Assembly: GCA_937959375.1 (NCBI GenBank)
Contig: CALGLS010000319.1
Span: 1-5,385, forward strand
Direction of reading: 5' to 3'
DNA length: 5,385 bases
Origin: an uncultured Saprospiraceae bacterium
Lineage (GTDB): Bacteria; Bacteroidota; Bacteroidia; Chitinophagales; Saprospiraceae
In this document: positions 1 through 5,385 of the stretch, in pieces
How the letters are laid out: the number at the start of each line of letters is the position of its first letter
How positions within the stretch are numbered: position 1 is the stretch's first letter
Notes under the pieces: model-generated
Told to the model about the DNA's origin: nothing
What the model saw: only the letters and a program-made list of their open reading frames with translations
The model's database searches: none
Position numbers and translations under genes: made by a program

Positions 1-2
1 TT

Positions 3-527
3 ATTAGTATTTGTAACGCTACTAGTGTAGAGACAACGGGTTATGACTTCGATTCCCTAAAGCAAAGTTCAACTATAACTCATGATGTAACTGGTGCAAC
101 AACTTTAGACCTAGGATCCGTATATGTATGTGATGACTTAACTGAGTATTTGAATTATACTGTTGACGGTATTGAAACATTAATTATTCTCCCATACGCT
201 TACGATAATCCAAGTACAGGAGGTTTCACTTTCGGAGGATCTGATCCAGACTCATTAAATACATTTAGCCAGATTGAATTTTATATAACTGCTAATGCTC
301 CTGGAATATATACTCCGGACGGGATGTTCCTGACTTATCAAAATACAGCAGGGGATTTCATCTCACTAGGATGTGACGGTGGAGTGTGTGACCTAGAAGT
401 TGAGTTTGAAACTTTTGAGCCAGTGGGTGGTTTTGTAATTGGTTCTTTTGAAGGAACGCTGAATGACTTTCAAGGAGGAGGTGCTGCAATTCCTCTCAGC
501 GGTACCTTTAAGATCGAGCGGGAATAA
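3..527 (+). CDS. C-terminal part of a secreted or surface protein, paralogue of the downstream lipoprotein (5' truncated)
   Basis: The frame is open from base 3, giving 174 residues up to the TAA at 525-527; the true start lies before the window. An apparent start at 150 is only an internal TTG (Leu) codon in the middle of a conserved motif. The whole visible part aligns with residues 411-579 of the lipoprotein encoded at 3613-5352. The shared elements include an I-S-x-C start, G-(F/Y)-D-F-D-(N/S)-L, D-L-T-E-Y-L-N-Y-T-(I/V)-D-G, a late Cys pair and (F/M)-(V/M)-I-G-(S/T)-x-E-G-T-L near the end. The sequence is rich in Gly, Asp, Thr and aromatic residues with alternating patterns, as in beta-sandwich exported domains. 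The four Cys residues, largely matched in the paralogue, suggest disulfides and an extracytoplasmic location. By analogy the missing N-terminus may carry a lipoprotein signal, but that is inference. No enzymatic motif is visible and the molecular function is unknown. Confidence 0.88.
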   Translation: MSICNATSVETTGYDFDSLKQSSTITHDVTGATTLDLGSVYVCDDLTEYLNYTVDGIETLIILPYAYDNPSTGGFTFGGSDPDSLNTFSQIEFYITANAPGIYTPDGMFLTYQNTAGDFISLGCDGGVCDLEVEFETFEPVGGFVIGSFEGTLNDFQGGGAAIPLSGTFKIERE

Positions 528-570
528 ATCTTGTTAATTCTTAAACAACTTCAAAATATAAATACCTTTA

Positions 571-607
571 AAGTAGGGAGCTGGGTGAAATCTGGCTCCC
601 GCTTTTC
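571..607 (+). terminator. Hairpin with T-run between the partial gene and the sigma factor gene
   Basis: A six-pair GC-rich stem, GGGAGC at 576-581 with GCTCCC at 595-600, encloses a 13-nt loop. It is followed by GCTTTTC, and an outer AAG/CTT pairing is possible. It lies 44 bp after the stop of the first gene, which fits an intrinsic terminator for it. The T-run is only four long, so termination may be partial. Only 25 bp separate the end of this structure from the sigma factor ATG, so it could instead be a leader hairpin or attenuator of the sigma operon. Confidence 0.68.
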
Positions 608-632
608 TAAAAGAAAAACTTAGATCAACTAA

Positions 633-1184
633 ATGACCGTACAGGATATCATAAAAGGGTGTATAAAAAATGACGCAAAGTATCAGCGCTTGCTGGTGGT
701 CAACTACTCCCCTATGCTCCTGACTGTTAGCCGACGGTACACACCAATCAGTGCAGATGCGGAAGATGTTTTGCAAGATGCTTTTATCAAAATTTTTGGA
801 GCGATCCGACAATATGATAGTAACAAAGGCAAACTCGAAACTTGGATGAGAACGATAGTCATCAACACTGCATTAAAACGATTGAACAAAAAATGCTTTA
901 CGCATGAACGAGCAGTAGAACAGTTTGAAGACATTCAACTACACCCGACCGTATACGATCATTTACAAGCAGAAGATGTGATGACCTTGATCAATACACT
1001 ACCCGATGGATACCGACAGGTTTTTAACCTTGCAGTCGTAGAAGGTTATCCGCATAAAGAAATTGGCGAGCTATTGGGGATAGAAGAATCGACCTCTCGT
1101 AGTAATTTATCAAAAGCTAAAAAACTACTTCGCGTAAAATTAAGTAATCAGAAAAAGCAAGAATCATGGGCCCGGATAGGTTAG
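633..1184 (+). CDS. RNA polymerase sigma factor, sigma-70 family, ECF type
   Basis: The 183-residue product has the two-domain layout and length of ECF sigma factors. Region 2 spans about residues 17-87. It contains the acidic, core-binding D-A-E-D-V-L-Q-D-A-F-I-K-I-F helix at 42-55, followed by the W-M-R-T-I-V-I-N-T-A-L-K-R segment at 71-83, which contributes to -10 recognition. Region 4 spans about 113-168, with L-P-D-G-Y-R-Q-V-F at 123-131 and a helix-turn-helix (G-Y-P-H-K-E-I-G-E-L-L-G-I, then S-R-S-N-L-S-K-A-K-K-L-L) for -35 binding. It would direct core RNA polymerase to a specific set of promoters. The ATG at 633 places region 2 at the usual distance from the N-terminus; the leader is A-rich without a Shine-Dalgarno, as is normal in Bacteroidota. 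Its last 19 bp overlap the start of the next gene, whose product looks like its anti-sigma factor, so the two are probably co-transcribed and translationally coupled. Its regulon is unknown. Confidence 0.96.
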   Translation: MTVQDIIKGCIKNDAKYQRLLVVNYSPMLLTVSRRYTPISADAEDVLQDAFIKIFGAIRQYDSNKGKLETWMRTIVINTALKRLNKKCFTHERAVEQFEDIQLHPTVYDHLQAEDVMTLINTLPDGYRQVFNLAVVEGYPHKEIGELLGIEESTSRSNLSKAKKLLRVKLSNQKKQESWARIG

Positions 1185-2785
1185 ATAAATTCATAAAAAA
1201 TCAGGTGGAGCAACACAAAACGCCCACTGATCCTGATTTGCTTTGGCAGAAAATTCAGGCCAAACAAAACGTGGAGGAAAAACCAAAACGAAGATTCATT
1301 ATCTTTTGGTTGCTTGCCGGAGCTTTGCTTTTAACTAGCCTTGGACTGCTTTATACTTACTATACTTTGAACAACGATGACAACACTTTGACTAGCAATG
1401 AAAATCCAATAGAGAATACGAGCGCAAATACAATCTCAAATACAAATACAAATACAAATACAAACTCAAACTCAAACTCGTCCTTAAGTTCTAGTTCTAA
1501 CTCAACACATTTATCTGACGAAACGACGCCATCTTCTAAGGTACCTACTGAAGAAAAAACACCAAATGAGTTTGCTAATAAAAACGCTTTAACGAAGTCA
1601 GATTATTCAAAACCAAAGACTACAAATAATTCTGAAACAGAACAAACAGCAAATAACGTAACGAACAATAGTGAGCGTTTAGCTACAGCTAAAACAAAAA
1701 CAACTGATGCAAGCACCAATGATACTAAGACCCCAAAACTACCAACGACTCCTTCAGTAAATACTGATGTGCACCTTAACTCGAACAAGCCATCATCAAA
1801 CACTTCAACAACGATAGTTGAACAAAAAAATGCCAACACAAAGAACAATGAATTGCCTACTGGCAAACAGGAAAAAAATTCAAACACTTCTGAAGTAAAT
1901 ACCATCGCCTTCGCGAAAAGTGAGTTGCTACTTATTTCAAATCTTGACTTCCTTTTAAAAGATCAAGACATCTCAAATGAGTTTATTGAAAATCAAAAAG
2001 AAAAAAAGAATTTCCCTAATTACAGGTACAAAGAGAGCTATAAACTAATAGACAACAACTGGACTTTCTCCAACGGACTGGCCTTCACTTATGGAACAGC
2101 CCCGCGAACACTCTCTGCGCGCGAGTCAACTAACAACGACTACTTGCAATCACGAAACGATCTAGAAACCTCACTCGACGCTGTGCGCCTTAATCTAGAT
2201 TTCATGGCTCAACACCGCAGTGGATTCTATTTAAAGTCAGGTGCAGAATACGAACAAATCAACGAGCGCTATGAACTCTACACCTCTTGGGATTCTATTA
2301 TAATTGACCCAAACCAAATAGTAGCGATTGTCATTACTCAGGATGGTGACTCTACGAGCTCATTTGGAAATCAAAATAATCTAATCAACTTTTGGAACAA
2401 CAAAAGAAGATACAATCGCTATCACAGCATTGACATTCCTATTTTAGTTGGTTACAATTCTGCCAAAGCAGATAAAAAATTGAGCTGGTTTATTGAAGCT
2501 GGTGTCTCTATGAATCTTTGGTTTAAAGCAAGAGGTGAAATCAACAATACAGAGGGTGAAGCTATCCGACTGGAAGACAATCCTGATTTGTTCAAACCTA
2601 GAACAGGATTCAGCCTACTTGCTGCAACTGGTCTTAGCTATCGTCTCAATGACACCTTCAGTATTTGGGCAAGCCCAAGTATTAAGTATCACCTGAGTTC
2701 TATAACAAGTAAAGAAAATACACTTGACCAAAAATATCTGAATGTTGGCTTACAAGTCGGTGTTCGATATCACTGGACAAAGTAA
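1166..2785 (+). CDS. Putative dual membrane-spanning anti-sigma factor with outer-membrane beta-barrel domain
   Basis: This 539-residue protein has four parts. Residues 4-33 are a short charged helical region (L-D-K-F-I-K-N-Q-V-E-Q-H ... L-L-W-Q-K-I) resembling the cytoplasmic N-termini of Bacteroidota anti-sigma factors. Residues 44-66 form one hydrophobic helix preceded by K-P-K-R-R, predicting the N-terminus inside. Residues 67 to about 245 are a low-complexity linker of Asn, Thr, Ser, Lys and Glu, likely disordered. A more ordered stretch (246-296) leads to a C-terminal barrel (about 298-539) with roughly eight amphipathic beta-strands. The barrel includes Y-H-S-I-D-I-P-I-L-V-G-Y at 419-430, like the PF13568-type outer-membrane barrel, and ends in V-G-V-R-Y-H-W-T-K. 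There is no cleavable signal peptide, so one chain seems to cross the inner membrane, periplasm and outer membrane. It overlaps the sigma gene by 19 bp and is followed by a terminator, which defines a two-gene operon. Dual membrane-spanning anti-sigma factors (Dma) are described in Bacteroides; membership here is by architecture, not by a search. The ligand is unknown. Confidence 0.87.
   Translation: MGPDRLDKFIKNQVEQHKTPTDPDLLWQKIQAKQNVEEKPKRRFIIFWLLAGALLLTSLGLLYTYYTLNNDDNTLTSNENPIENTSANTISNTNTNTNTNSNSNSSLSSSSNSTHLSDETTPSSKVPTEEKTPNEFANKNALTKSDYSKPKTTNNSETEQTANNVTNNSERLATAKTKTTDASTNDTKTPKLPTTPSVNTDVHLNSNKPSSNTSTTIVEQKNANTKNNELPTGKQEKNSNTSEVNTIAFAKSELLLISNLDFLLKDQDISNEFIENQKEKKNFPNYRYKESYKLIDNNWTFSNGLAFTYGTAPRTLSARESTNNDYLQSRNDLETSLDAVRLNLDFMAQHRSGFYLKSGAEYEQINERYELYTSWDSIIIDPNQIVAIVITQDGDSTSSFGNQNNLINFWNNKRRYNRYHSIDIPILVGYNSAKADKKLSWFIEAGVSMNLWFKARGEINNTEGEAIRLEDNPDLFKPRTGFSLLAATGLSYRLNDTFSIWASPSIKYHLSSITSKENTLDQKYLNVGLQVGVRYHWTK
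1426..1479 (+). repeat. Hexanucleotide microsatellite in the anti-sigma linker
   Basis: Nine consecutive 6-bp units are read here: AAATAC, AATCTC, four perfect AAATAC and three perfect AAACTC. In the anti-sigma reading frame this encodes alternating Asn-Thr and then Asn-Ser dipeptides (residues 92-105), directly after the transmembrane helix at the start of the periplasmic linker. The unit length is a multiple of three, so gain or loss by replication slippage would change linker length by two residues without a frameshift. Confidence 0.9.
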
Positions 2786-2810
2786 AAGAATAATGATCGA
2801 AGTTTTTTCA

Positions 2811-2843
2811 AAGAGTATCTGTTACGGCAGGTGCTCTTTTTTT
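2811..2843 (+). terminator. Intrinsic terminator of the sigma/anti-sigma operon
   Basis: A ten-pair stem, AGAGTATCTG at 2812-2821 with CAGGTGCTCT at 2828-2837, has two G-T wobbles and a six-base loop (TTACGG). An additional A2811-T2838 pair is possible, and a seven-base T-run (2837-2843) follows. It lies 25 bp after the stop codon of the anti-sigma gene, a textbook Rho-independent arrangement. It also shows that the upstream in-frame extension of the DinB reading frame (from 2742) is not translated as part of that gene. Confidence 0.88.
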
Positions 2844-2867
2844 ATTACCTTTTCGGAAAATAAAAAA

Positions 2868-3374
2868 ATGAACGCACACATTATTGCCGAGTTAGAAAAC
2901 AACTATCAGGTTTTCAAAAGTCTATTTAGCAATCAAAGCAAAAACGCTTACCTCTGGCGTACTAAACCAGGCAAGTGGAATTTACTGGAAATCATCTGCC
3001 ACTTATACGATGAGGAGTTAGACGATTTTCGATATCGAACCCAGCACCTTTTGGAACATCCTGAAAAGCCCATGCCCAGCATTGATCCGGAAGCTTGGGT
3101 GCTGTCCAGAAATTATGCAACACAAGATTATCAAGAGCGTCTAAACGCTTTCTTAAGCGCACGTCAAGCTTCAATCGTTTGGTTAAAATCACTCAAGAAT
3201 GCCAGATGGGACAACCATTACATTCATCCTGAATTTGGAAAGGTCAGTGCTCAACAATTTCTACACAATTGGCTGGCACACGACTACCTCCACATTCGAC
3301 AAATACTTGCTTTAAAGCACACTTATCTTGAAGTAGAAGGAAAAGAGAATTTGGCTTATGCTGGAGGTTGGTAA
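2868..3374 (+). CDS. DinB/YfiT-like four-helix putative metalloenzyme
   Basis: The 168-residue product matches the DinB superfamily in length and layout. The motif W-N-L-L-E-I-I-C-H-L-Y-D-E-E at residues 37-50 carries the first metal-binding His (H45). The C-terminal helix H-N-W-L-A-H-D-Y-L-H-I-R-Q-I at 133-146 supplies the H-x3-H pair (H138, H142). The three His residues are the usual divalent metal site of this fold. Members of the superfamily include thiol S-transferases that use bacillithiol or mycothiol, and other hydrolase-like enzymes; the substrate here cannot be told from sequence. No signal peptide is seen, so it is probably cytoplasmic. The ATG at 2868 is preferred over an in-frame start at 2742: the extension would run through the anti-sigma 3' end and its terminator, and adds residues unlike the family. 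An A-rich stretch precedes this ATG. The gene stands alone after the terminator, with only 25 bp for its own promoter and leader. Its stop codon lies in the left arm of the following inverted repeat. Confidence 0.9.
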   Translation: MNAHIIAELENNYQVFKSLFSNQSKNAYLWRTKPGKWNLLEIICHLYDEELDDFRYRTQHLLEHPEKPMPSIDPEAWVLSRNYATQDYQERLNAFLSARQASIVWLKSLKNARWDNHYIHPEFGKVSAQQFLHNWLAHDYLHIRQILALKHTYLEVEGKENLAYAGGW

Positions 3375-3433
3375 ACTTCTTTTCAGACTCTTCTAGGAGT
3401 GGGAAGTGGGAAGTGGGAAGTGGGAAGTTTACC
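3370..3433 (+). repeat. Perfect 10-bp inverted repeat enclosing the heptamer array
   Basis: GGTAAACTTC at 3370-3379 and its exact reverse complement GAAGTTTACC at 3424-3433 bracket a 44-bp interior that contains most of the heptamer repeats. Two more T-G wobble pairs can extend the stem inwards. The left arm includes the TAA stop of the DinB-like gene. In RNA this could act as a 3'-end structure, followed by a weak T-rich stretch (TATTTTC). It could equally be a dispersed intergenic repeat that inserted at the gene end; copy number elsewhere is needed to tell. Confidence 0.72.
3399..3428 (+). repeat. Four tandem GGGAAGT heptamers (G-quadruplex motif)
   Basis: Four perfect copies of GGGAAGT occupy 3401-3428, preceded by GT that extends the periodicity to 3399. 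The GGG triplets at 3401, 3408, 3415 and 3422 are each separated by four bases, fitting the G3-N1-7 rule for an intramolecular G-quadruplex on the + strand. The array begins 24 bp after the DinB-like stop codon. The rest of the gap to 3612 is pyrimidine-rich; I see no gene, RNA or consensus Bacteroidota promoter there, although the promoter of the lipoprotein gene must lie in it or upstream. Confidence 0.92.
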
Positions 3434-3612
3434 TATTTTCACATCCTGAACAAAGTTAAAATCCCCGATCTATACCAAATGCCTACCAGCTTACATTCTT
3501 TCTTCCGTTTCCACCTAACCCCAATTCATTTTTACCCGTCTACCCTATTAAAGCACCTCAATACAAAATCTGAGTTCGATCTTTATACTAACAAACGTAA
3601 AATCCAAAAAAA

Positions 3613-5352
3613 ATGAAGCAACTAAAAACAGCCCTAACATTTTTATTACTAACGGCAGTACTATTCACCGCTTGTAAAAAAGATGACGACGATTCCCCTT
3701 CCGATACAACAGAAACATTGATTAATGGAAGTATTTCTGGTATCATCAAAGATCAGTCTAACGTTCCACTAGCAGACGTTCTGGTTAGTATGAACACCAA
3801 CACAACCACAACCGATGAGAATGGATTTTTTACGTTTAAGAATGTAGAGATTAGTTCAAAAGGTAGCTTGGTCACTGCCGAAAAAGAAGGATACTTCAAC
3901 AATTCAACATTTGTACGTTCTCAGTTGAACAAGCAAAATTTTTCGAATTTCATTATGACGCAAAAAACGCTATCCGGATCATTTAATGCGGGAGATGGTG
4001 GCACCGTTGCTTTTAATGGAGGAGCATCTGTACAGCTACCAGCCAATGGCATTAAAGATGCAAACGGTAATAATTACTCGGGTAATGTAAATGTTTACGC
4101 AACTTGGCTTGACCCTACCGCTGCAAACCTTGCTCAACTCATGCCTGGTGACCTCAGAGCAACCAACACTGCAAATGAAGAAGTACAACTAACCACCTAT
4201 GGTATGATTGGAGTTGAATTAGAGAGTGATAACGGCGAAGCATTAAATATTGCTGATGGCGAATCTGCTACTATTGAAGTTAACATCCCTGCTGCATTGT
4301 TAGCCAATGCACCTGCAAGCATCCCACTTTGGCATTTTGATGAATCTAGCGGACGTTGGATCGAAGAAGGTCAAGCTACTTTGGAAGGTGATAAATATGT
4401 TGGAACGGTCAGCCACTTTTCGTTTTGGAATTATGATGTGCCTAGTAACTTTATTATTATTGATGGCTTGGTGACTGGCAAAGGTCGCATTGGAATTGAA
4501 AATCTAACAGTTGTCATTACAGATATTTCCAACGCAACAACAGGTACTGGACAAACAAACCAAGATGGTATTTACCAAGGCGCGGTGCCTAATGACGTCC
4601 CACTAACCATTAGTGTCTTAGATCATTGTAACAATGTACTTTACACCGCTGAGATTGGTCCCTTCTCCTCAGACAGTTCTATTCCTGAAATTTCGATTGA
4701 CGATTCCAGCTCGACTATTTCTATCAATGGAACCTTAGTTGATTGTGATAACAATCCTGTTTCCAATGGTTATCTATATGTTGAGTATGGTGCAGGTTCA
4801 AGTATTTTACAGATAGATGCTAATGGCGTTTTCAACAACACCATTAGTCTTTGTAGCGCAACTGAAATTACACTGACAGGTTTTGACTTCGACAATTTGA
4901 CAGAAAGTACGGAACAATCAATTGACGTTACTAGTAATGATATTGAAGTGGGGAATGTTCAAGCCTGTACAGATCTTACGGAATATCTTAATTACACCAT
5001 TGATGGGTTTTCGTTTTCTTTACCTGATCCAATGGCAACTTATGTTGGTAATACTACCTTCGAAATATCTGGCATCATCTCAAACGATTTTGCTGTAAGC
5101 TTCATTGGTGACGAGTCTGTTTCTGACCCTGGTGCTCTCGACTTCCACAATGTTTACATGATAGCCAATGATAATTTCTCTTATTCTTTAAGTTGTGAAG
5201 GAACCTTTGATTGCAACACCCTCGATTTTGACATTACTCCCGTAGGAGAAGTTGGAGAGTTTATGATTGGTACAATGGAAGGAACCTTGACGGATTGGTC
5301 AGATTCACTTTCATATGAAGTCAGTGCAGATTTCAAGGTGTTGATAGAATAA
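3613..5352 (+). CDS. Multi-domain surface lipoprotein with carboxypeptidase regulatory-like and FAM171/CILP-like domains
   Basis: The 579-residue product begins with a lipoprotein signal peptide: K2 and K5, a hydrophobic core to about residue 17, then F-T-A-C with the lipidated Cys at 21. The following K-K-D-D-D-D resembles the Bacteroidota lipoprotein export signal, so display on the cell surface is likely. Residues 38 to about 115 look like a carboxypeptidase regulatory-like beta-sandwich (G-x-I-x-D-x-x-x-V-P-L-A-D-V-L-V, then T-D-E-N-G-F-F-T-F). Residues 120-277 resemble the ectodomain seen in FAM171 and CILP proteins (P-G-D-L, Y-G-M-I-G-V-E-L, S-I-P-L-W-H-F-D-E, G-R-W-I-E-E-G, S-H-F-S-F-W-N). 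Two further beta-sandwich-like repeats follow (about 280-360 and 367-450), then a C-terminal domain (452-579). Residues 411-579 match the partial gene at the window start. No catalytic motif is visible; binding, adhesion or scaffolding is plausible, and the ligand is unknown. The ATG at 3613 gives a complete signal peptide and follows an eight-A run. A long hairpin follows the stop. Confidence 0.92.
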   Translation: MKQLKTALTFLLLTAVLFTACKKDDDDSPSDTTETLINGSISGIIKDQSNVPLADVLVSMNTNTTTTDENGFFTFKNVEISSKGSLVTAEKEGYFNNSTFVRSQLNKQNFSNFIMTQKTLSGSFNAGDGGTVAFNGGASVQLPANGIKDANGNNYSGNVNVYATWLDPTAANLAQLMPGDLRATNTANEEVQLTTYGMIGVELESDNGEALNIADGESATIEVNIPAALLANAPASIPLWHFDESSGRWIEEGQATLEGDKYVGTVSHFSFWNYDVPSNFIIIDGLVTGKGRIGIENLTVVITDISNATTGTGQTNQDGIYQGAVPNDVPLTISVLDHCNNVLYTAEIGPFSSDSSIPEISIDDSSSTISINGTLVDCDNNPVSNGYLYVEYGAGSSILQIDANGVFNNTISLCSATEITLTGFDFDNLTESTEQSIDVTSNDIEVGNVQACTDLTEYLNYTIDGFSFSLPDPMATYVGNTTFEISGIISNDFAVSFIGDESVSDPGALDFHNVYMIANDNFSYSLSCEGTFDCNTLDFDITPVGEVGEFMIGTMEGTLTDWSDSLSYEVSADFKVLIE

Positions 5353-5353
5353 G

Positions 5354-5385
5354 AAAAAGTTCTTTAGCAAGATTTGTTAAAGAAC
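5354..5385 (+). terminator. Probable terminator hairpin of the lipoprotein gene, cut by the window end
   Basis: An eleven-pair stem is formed by GTTCTTTAGCA at 5359-5369 and TGTTAAAGAAC at 5375-5385, with one G-T wobble and a five-base loop (AGATT). It starts 7 bp after the stop codon and is preceded by five A residues. An intrinsic terminator would need a T-run directly after base 5385, which is outside the window, so the call rests on the stem, its position and the upstream A-run. The stem is AT-rich. Confidence 0.65.

Noticed and set aside
150..527. Treating the first gene as a complete 125-residue protein starting at 150
   Set aside because: The codon at 150 is TTG inside the conserved E-Y-L-N-Y motif. 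The frame is open to the window edge and the upstream residues still align with the paralogue, so the gene is truncated by the window.
534..934. Minus-strand reading frames opposite the start of the sigma factor gene
   Set aside because: They oppose a clearly conserved sigma region 2 and have no recognisable domains, so they are shadows.
1603..1905. A 100-residue minus-strand reading frame opposite the linker
   Set aside because: The A/C-rich Thr/Asn/Lys/Ser codons of the linker read as Val/Phe/Leu on the other strand and avoid stops by composition. It is an antisense shadow with no start context or family match.
2846..2853. TACCTTTT as a Bacteroidota -7 promoter element (TAnnTTTG) for the DinB-like gene
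   Set aside because: The last base differs from consensus and there is no TTTG or TTG about 20 bp upstream, where the terminator stem lies. It would give a leader of only about ten bases, so it was not annotated.
2742..2867. Upstream in-frame extension of the DinB-like reading frame (42 extra residues)
   Set aside because: It overlaps the anti-sigma 3' end and runs through a clear intrinsic terminator. The added residues do not resemble the DinB N-terminus, while the ATG at 2868 gives a family-typical length and start.
3368..3616. An 82-residue + strand reading frame between the DinB-like and lipoprotein genes
   Set aside because: It starts inside the end of the DinB-like gene, is largely a translation of the GGGAAGT repeat (Gly-Lys-Trp-Glu-Val-Gly-Ser) and pyrimidine-rich spacer, overlaps the lipoprotein start and has no recognisable domain.

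Overview
The window looks like a piece of a Bacteroidota chromosome. The evidence is an AT-rich sequence, A-rich leaders without a Shine-Dalgarno motif before the start codons, a lipoprotein whose acylated Cys is followed at once by Lys and a run of Asp (the Bacteroidota surface-export signal), and an anti-sigma factor fused to an outer-membrane beta-barrel, an architecture known from this phylum. A Saprospiria- or Flavobacteriia-like source is plausible, but the class cannot be fixed from this sequence alone.

Layout, all on the + strand: (1) the 3' end of a secreted or surface protein gene (3-527, cut by the window start); (2) a hairpin with a short T-run (571-607) just before (3) a sigma-70 family ECF-type sigma factor gene (633-1184), which overlaps by 19 bp (4) a 539-residue protein with a cytoplasmic anti-sigma-like N-terminus, one transmembrane helix, a disordered Asn/Thr/Ser/Lys-rich linker of about 200 residues and a C-terminal outer-membrane beta-barrel (1166-2785); (5) a strong intrinsic terminator (2811-2843); (6) a DinB/YfiT-like putative metalloenzyme gene (2868-3374); (7) a 238-bp gap holding four perfect heptamer repeats that form a G-quadruplex motif inside a perfect 10-bp inverted repeat; (8) a 579-residue surface lipoprotein gene (3613-5352); and (9) a long hairpin ending exactly at the window edge. 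I found no tRNA, rRNA, CRISPR array or transposase gene.

How it fits together: genes 3 and 4 form a sigma/anti-sigma operon whose anti-sigma protein seems built to span both membranes, so a change at the outer membrane could release the sigma factor in the cytoplasm. The operon lies between two genes whose products share a homologous C-terminal region: the partial first gene, and the last gene, a predicted surface lipoprotein. This suggests, but does not prove, that these proteins are targets or partners of the signalling pair. The DinB-like gene is separated from the operon by the terminator and probably has an unrelated role.
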